In this document: piece by piece, positions 62,761 to 64,000 of the stretch
How positions within the stretch are numbered: the stretch's first letter is position 1
Layout: every line of letters starts with the position of its first letter
Source of the DNA: Salmonella bongori NCTC 12419
GTDB taxonomy: Bacteria > Pseudomonadota > Gammaproteobacteria > Enterobacterales > Enterobacteriaceae
Reading direction: 5' to 3'
NCBI RefSeq assembly: GCF_000252995.1
Contig: NC_015761.1
Span: forward strand, 558,001 to 622,000
Length of the DNA stretch: 64,000 nt
Position numbers and translations under genes: made by a program
The notes under the pieces: generated by a model
Told to the model about the DNA's origin: nothing
Seen by the model: only the letters and a program-made list of their open reading frames with translations
Database searches by the model: none

Positions 62761-63792
62761 TCACCCATCAATAAATATATCTGCCAGTGCCTTATGGCAG
62801 AGCAAGAGCGATAGCCCTTCAAGCTCTGCCCATACTGACTGACCATAGTCCTGTTTGAGTGTAATTTCCGTGCGCGTCAGCAGCTGTACTGCCTGGCGAA
62901 GCTGGGTAGGATGGAGACGCTGCAGGGCGTCGCCGATCATCGCGCGACGGTTTTGCCAGACCCGGTGTTTATCAAACAGCGTACGCAACGGCGTATGGGC
63001 AGACTGACGTTTGAGATTCACCAGTAGCAGCAGCTCTCGCTGTAGCGTACGCAGCAGAATAACTGGCTCGCTGCCTTCCAGACGTAATTGTTGCAGGATA
63101 TGCAGCGCCCGTTTGCTTTTCCCCATCAGTAATGCATCTACCCAGTGGAAAGGGGTAAAATGGGCGGCGTCATTGACGGCCTGCTCCACTCGAGGGAGCG
63201 TTAATTTACCGTCAGGCCAGAGCAGTGACAACCGTTCCAGCGCCTGCGCCAGCGCCAGCAGATTGCCCTCGTAGCAATAGCACAACAGTTGGTTTGCGGC
63301 GTCATCCAGCTGCAAATTCTGCGCTTTCGCTCTGGCGGCTACCCAACGGGGAAGTTGCGCCTGTTCCGGCGTCTGGCAACTGACCTGAACGCTACGCTCT
63401 GCCAGTGTGGTATACCAGACGGCGTTTTCCTGGGCTTTGGTGAGCTTGTTGCCGCGCACAATGAGCAGCAAGTCATCATGCAGTAAACGGCTCAGTGTGG
63501 CGAGCTGCTCATTCATTGCCGCGTTAGGCCCGTTTTCAGGCAATTGCAGCACCAGCGTTTGACGACTGGCGAACAGGCTCATCGCCTGACAAAGTGAGAA
63601 AAGCGCCTCCCAGTCGGTACTGGGATCAAGCGTAAACGCGTGATGTTCTTCGAAGCCTTGTGATGTGGCAGCCAGACGTATAGCGTCCTGGCTTTCCTGT
63701 AATAGCAGCGGATCGTTGCCCAATAACAGATATGCCGCGCGCAGCCCCTCTTTGAGCTGCGCGCGGAGTTGTTCAGGATACAACCTGATCAT
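62761..63792 (-). CDS. holA: DNA polymerase III delta subunit HolA
   Basis: Clamp-loader delta subunit that opens the beta sliding clamp, 343 residues. The AAA+-like fold is recognisable from MIRLYPEQLRAQLKEGLRAAYLLLGNDPLL and the clamp-binding QAMSLFASRQTLVL. The ATG shares one base with the lptE stop (TAATG). Confidence 0.97.
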   Translation of the reverse strand: MIRLYPEQLRAQLKEGLRAAYLLLGNDPLLLQESQDAIRLAATSQGFEEHHAFTLDPSTDWEALFSLCQAMSLFASRQTLVLQLPENGPNAAMNEQLATLSRLLHDDLLLIVRGNKLTKAQENAVWYTTLAERSVQVSCQTPEQAQLPRWVAARAKAQNLQLDDAANQLLCYCYEGNLLALAQALERLSLLWPDGKLTLPRVEQAVNDAAHFTPFHWVDALLMGKSKRALHILQQLRLEGSEPVILLRTLQRELLLLVNLKRQSAHTPLRTLFDKHRVWQNRRAMIGDALQRLHPTQLRQAVQLLTRTEITLKQDYGQSVWAELEGLSLLLCHKALADIFIDG

Positions 63793-64000
63793 TAGTTACT
63801 CAGCGTAGTGGAGACGCGTGCTGGCGTGGCGGCGGATGTCGTCGTCGCGTTGTCAGCGGTCGCCGCTTCTTTTGTCGCCTCAATATCCGCCGCACGGACA
63901 CTGGTCAGCTTACGAATCAACTGCTCGGCGGCTTTGTCGTACATTTCCTGAACGATCATTGCCTGTTCGTTATCCTTCGCCAGCGCCATCTGCGGGTTAT
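63792..64000 (-). CDS. lptE: LPS assembly lipoprotein LptE (C-terminal part)
   Basis: Outer-membrane lipoprotein that plugs the LptD barrel in LPS export. Only the last 69 codons are in the window; the gene continues past the right edge. The end NPQMALAKDNEQAMIVQEMY, QLIRKLTSV and an Ala/Thr-rich tail fit LptE. Its stop overlaps the holA start. Confidence 0.93.
   Translation of the reverse strand, partial: NPQMALAKDNEQAMIVQEMYDKAAEQLIRKLTSVRAADIEATKEAATADNATTTSAATPARVSTTLSN

Noticed and set aside
1..64000. CRISPR arrays, tRNA or rRNA genes, insertion sequences, prophage genes
   Set aside because: I found no regularly spaced direct repeats, no tRNA-like cloverleaf, and no transposase, integrase or phage structural genes.

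Overview
The window is a chromosomal segment of an enteric bacterium, almost certainly Salmonella. Gene order from fepA to lptE follows the E. coli K-12 backbone, but a four-gene chaperone plus DMSO-reductase-type operon sits between ahpF and uspG. That operon is typical of Salmonella and absent at this place in E. coli. PagP differs at many positions from the S. Typhimurium protein as I remember it, so a lineage other than Typhimurium is possible. I cannot fix the serovar or subspecies by eye. I see no tRNA, rRNA, insertion sequence, prophage or CRISPR array.

Positions 1-17740 hold the enterobactin locus. It has partial fepA diverging from fes-ybdZ-entF, then fepE (O-antigen chain length), fepDGC diverging from entS, and fepB diverging from entCEBAH. 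Fur-box-like sequences lie in all three divergent gaps. EntC, B and A make 2,3-dihydroxybenzoate, EntE, B and F assemble it with serine, and EntH proofreads. EntS exports the product, FepA, B, D, G and C import the ferric form, and Fes releases the iron. A 127-bp ERIC element fills most of the entC leader.

Positions 17900-25700 hold cstA-ybdD, then hcxA (ybdH) and ybdL diverging from a tandem MetJ operator. Next come ybdM-ybdN (ParB-like plus PAPS-reductase-like) and a LysR-type gene, ybdO, broken by one frameshift.

Positions 25900-37400 hold dsbG, ahpC-ahpF (with an ERIC between them), the DMSO-reductase-like operon, uspG, ybdR, rnk and rna. A short terminated-RNA candidate lies upstream of ahpC.

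Positions 37400-48500 are an anaerobic citrate and C4-dicarboxylate block. It has the citrate lyase operon citCDEFXG with the exchanger citT, the divergent sensor-regulator pair citA-citB, and dcuC behind an FNR-like site.

Positions 48600-64000 are mainly housekeeping: pagP (PhoP-like box), cspE, crcB, ybeM, tatE, lipA, ybeF, lipB, ybeD, dacA, rlpA, mrdB, mrdA, rlmH, rsfS, a decayed cobC, nadD, holA and the 3' end of lptE.

Nothing here is a clearly new system. The best candidates for follow-up are the YbdM/YbdN pair, the oxidoreductase with a possible cysteine molybdenum ligand, the candidate small RNA before ahpC, and the two gene losses (ybdO, cobC).
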